DNA from: Clostridia bacterium
GTDB taxonomy: Bacteria; Bacillota; Clostridia; Oscillospirales; QAMX01
NCBI GenBank assembly: GCA_017441705.1
Contig: JAFRWU010000077.1
Location: 1 to 51,488, forward strand
Length of the DNA stretch: 51,488 bases
Direction: 5' to 3'
The notes under the pieces are model-generated. The model did no database searches and was not told where the DNA came from. It saw nothing but the letters and a program-made list of their open reading frames with translations. The translations under genes were made by a program, and so were the position numbers. Positions within the stretch are counted from its first letter, which is position 1. Each line of letters starts with the position of its first letter. Below, piece after piece: positions 49,647 to 51,488 of this stretch.

Positions 49647-50179
49647 ATATGACGGATGGATTTGTCTGCAAGATCGCCGACAGAGACGAACTGCTGAAAA
49701 GATGGGAATACCTGACGGCGATCCACCCCGGAAGCAGCAGATGGGCGGGATTCAAAGAAAGCGCCGTCAGGCACTACGACGAAAAGAGCACGATTTCCTA
49801 TCTGGGATTCCTGAACGGCGAGATCATATGCGAGGCGACCGCGTATATAAAGGACTCGGCTTTCCTCGGCGACATCAGCGATCCTTCGGGGCTGCTGGGT
49901 GACGGTATGGCGTATCTGGCTGCGTTCAGAACGAACCGGGAATACGAAGGAAAAGGATACTTCGGCAGGCTTTTCCGGTTCGCAGAGAAGGATCTGAAAG
50001 AAAGAGGCTATCAGGAAGTATCCGTGGGAGTGGGACCAGAAGCGGTCAGGAACATGGAAATCTACTTCCATCTGGGCTTCAGGGAGTACATAAAAACCGT
50101 CGTCGAGTATGAACCTTCCGACAAGGATCCGTCAAAGAAAGAGGAAGACGTGATCCTTTTCTACAAGAAGAGGATATAA
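49643..50179 (+). CDS. GNAT-family N-acetyltransferase
   Basis: A 178-residue GNAT acetyltransferase: strand 4 and the acetyl-CoA loop FRTNREYEGKGYFGRLFRFAEKDLKERGY (motif A, with R/Q-x-x-G-x-G as EGKGYFG) and IYFHLGFREY (motif B). Substrate unknown. Base composition looks slightly more AT-rich than neighbours. Start overlaps the kinase stop by four bases. Confidence 0.85.
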   Translation: MNMTDGFVCKIADRDELLKRWEYLTAIHPGSSRWAGFKESAVRHYDEKSTISYLGFLNGEIICEATAYIKDSAFLGDISDPSGLLGDGMAYLAAFRTNREYEGKGYFGRLFRFAEKDLKERGYQEVSVGVGPEAVRNMEIYFHLGFREYIKTVVEYEPSDKDPSKKEEDVILFYKKRI

Positions 50180-50186
50180 GGTATAA

Positions 50187-51080
50187 ATGGATCTGATCCC
50201 GATGGAAAAACTCAATATCAACTGGTATCCGGGACACATGGCGAAGACCCGGCGGGAAATGGCCGAAAGGCTTTCCGCGGTGGATCTGGTGGCCGAGATC
50301 CTGGACGCCCGGATCCCGGGCGCGAGCCGGAACCGGATGCTGGATGAGCTGACGCGGGGCAAGCCGCGGCTGCTCGTGCTGAACCGGACCGATCTCGCCG
50401 CTCCGGAGGGGACGAGGCTCTGGACCGCATATTACCGGGAAAAGGGCTTCGGCGTCGTGACCTGCGATGCGAAAAGCGGCGCGGGGGTGAAGGATTTCCT
50501 GCCCGCCGCGCACCGGATGCTTGAGGAGAAATACCGGAAGCTCGCGGAAAAGGGACAGACCGGAAGAAGGCTGACCTGCATGGTCGTCGGCGTCCCGAAC
50601 GTCGGAAAGTCCAGCTTTATCAATAAGCTGGCGGGGCGCAGGGCGGCGAAGACCGAGGACCGCCCCGGCGTGACGCGGGATATGAAGCTGATCCCTCTGG
50701 ATGCAGGGCTTTCGCTCCTGGACACCCCGGGCATGCTGATGCCGAAGATCGAAAGCGACCGGCAGGGCTTCCTTCTGGCCTTCACGGGGGCGCTCCGGGA
50801 CGACGTTATGGACGTGGAAACGCTGGCTGCGAACCTGATCCTGACCCTGGCCGACGCGATGCCCGAGGGACTTTTCGCCCGGTACAAGGTCGGGAAGGGT
50901 GACGCGGAAACCGGATACGGTCTTCTGGAGCTGGCTGCCAGAAAAAGGGGCTTCCTGATTTCCGGGGGAGAAGGCGACACCGAGAGGGCCGCGCGGATCC
51001 TTCTGGACGAATTCCGCGGCGGGAAGCTCGGCCGCGCGACTCTGGAAAAACCGGGAGAGGACGAGGATGAAAAGGATTGA
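50187..51080 (+). CDS. rbgA: Ribosome biogenesis GTPase RbgA (YlqF)
   Basis: A 297-residue circularly permuted GTPase that helps late assembly of the 50S subunit. G4 comes first as NRTD (66-69; Lys of NKxD is Arg), then G5 (CDAKSG), G1 GVPNVGKSS (135-143), G2 region and G3 DTPG (179-182). The N-terminal [11 protein letters not shown] is the family hallmark. AAGG precedes ATG; an alternative start at residue 6 is possible. The stop lies inside the following RNase HII gene, the usual arrangement in Firmicutes. Confidence 0.95.
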   Translation: MDLIPMEKLNINWYPGHMAKTRREMAERLSAVDLVAEILDARIPGASRNRMLDELTRGKPRLLVLNRTDLAAPEGTRLWTAYYREKGFGVVTCDAKSGAGVKDFLPAAHRMLEEKYRKLAEKGQTGRRLTCMVVGVPNVGKSSFINKLAGRRAAKTEDRPGVTRDMKLIPLDAGLSLLDTPGMLMPKIESDRQGFLLAFTGALRDDVMDVETLAANLILTLADAMPEGLFARYKVGKGDAETGYGLLELAARKRGFLISGGEGDTERAARILLDEFRGGKLGRATLEKPGEDEDEKD

Positions 51081-51488
51081 CGCCGGGGATCCGAAGGATC
51101 TCTGGAGCTTTGAAAGGGAGGCCCGGGAAAGAGGGTTCCTTCTGGTGGCCGGCACCGACGAAGCCGGGAGAGGCCCGCTGGCGGGCCCGGTATCGGCGGG
51201 AGCCGTGATCCTGCCCTTCGGGATCGGGATCCCGGGGCTGGACGATTCCAAAAAGCTCAGTGAGAAAAAGAGGGAGGAGCTCTACCCGGTCATCCGCGAA
51301 AAGGCGATCGCCTCTGCGGTGGCCTTCGCCACGGTGGAGGAGATCGAGGAACTGAACATTCTTCACGCCGCGCAGCTTGCCATGCGGCGCGCCGTGGCGG
51401 CGCTTTCGCCGGCGGCGGATTTCCTTCTGGTGGACGGCAACGTGAGCGACGGCTTCCCGATCCCCGCCCGGACGATCGTCAAGGGAGA
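51067..51488 (+). CDS. rnhB: Ribonuclease HII, 5' part (runs off the window)
   Basis: The first 140 codons of RNase HII, which removes RNA from RNA-DNA hybrids in [17 protein letters not shown] carries Asp31 and Glu32 of the active site, followed by [15 protein letters not shown] and the strand FLLVDGN with the third acidic residue. ATG at 51067 overlaps the end of rbgA by 14 bases. The 3' end is cut by the window edge, so the C-terminal residues cannot be judged. Confidence 0.95.
   Translation, partial: MKRIDAGDPKDLWSFEREARERGFLLVAGTDEAGRGPLAGPVSAGAVILPFGIGIPGLDDSKKLSEKKREELYPVIREKAIASAVAFATVEEIEELNILHAAQLAMRRAVAALSPAADFLLVDGNVSDGFPIPARTIVKG

Overview
The window reads as chromosomal DNA from a high-GC, Gram-positive-type (Firmicutes, class Clostridia) anaerobe, most likely an uncultured gut or rumen lineage. 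The reasons are Shine-Dalgarno sites of the AAGGAGG type before nearly every gene, frequent GTG/TTG starts, near-consensus sigma-A promoters, a T-box leader, an LtaS-like envelope protein, DUF951, ThiN, the RbgA-RNase HII pair, an anaerobic radical-SAM sulfatase maturase and a PFL-activase-like protein. No rRNA, prophage, insertion sequence or CRISPR array was found. The taxonomic guess is inference from gene content only.

Layout. Positions 1-1550 are an AT-richer island: a methyltransferase, a four-helix-bundle (23S-IVP) gene broken by an amber codon, and a palindromic array of GTGAAATC repeats, lying just downstream of a tRNA-Gly(CCC). Positions 1740-6410 (minus strand) hold a sulfatase maturase with a dienelactone hydrolase, and a T-box-controlled sodium:solute symporter with a hotdog thioesterase. 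Positions 6554-11607 (minus) are a glycan operon: heparinase II/III-like lyase, PfkB kinase, TIM-barrel isomerase and SGNH esterase. Two small hydrolase genes (HD, PIG-L) follow on the plus strand. Positions 13231-15898 (minus) are a four-gene operon with two tandem MoaF-like proteins. Positions 16144-24153 (minus) are a six-gene sugar operon under a perfect-consensus promoter: Gfo/Idh/MocA oxidoreductase, class III aminotransferase, FGGY kinase, amidohydrolase, fucose/arabinose-isomerase-like protein and a GH28-like beta-helix protein.

Positions 24364-38325 mix housekeeping and envelope genes: a MetH-like protein with a degenerate pterin half, ThiN with a HAD phosphatase, an LtaS-like protein, an orphan activase, a VanY-type peptidase, two zinc-ribbon membrane proteins around an XRE regulator, GtrA and IlvE. 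Positions 38470-43340 carry an NAGPA-type envelope protein, an SDR, a TIM-barrel isomerase and an MFS sugar transporter. Positions 43416-45952 hold an unknown gene coupled to a lipoprotein, a small uncharacterised protein and DUF951. Positions 46197-48229 are NagA coupled to another isomerase. From 48466 to the window end, signal peptidase I, a P-loop kinase, a GNAT acetyltransferase, RbgA and RNase HII form a tightly overlapping rightward cluster; RNase HII runs off the window.

Taken together the region is dominated by small operons for breaking down and interconverting plant- or host-derived sugars, with no complete pathway visible in any one of them. Long open frames opposite real genes are common because of the high GC and were left out.
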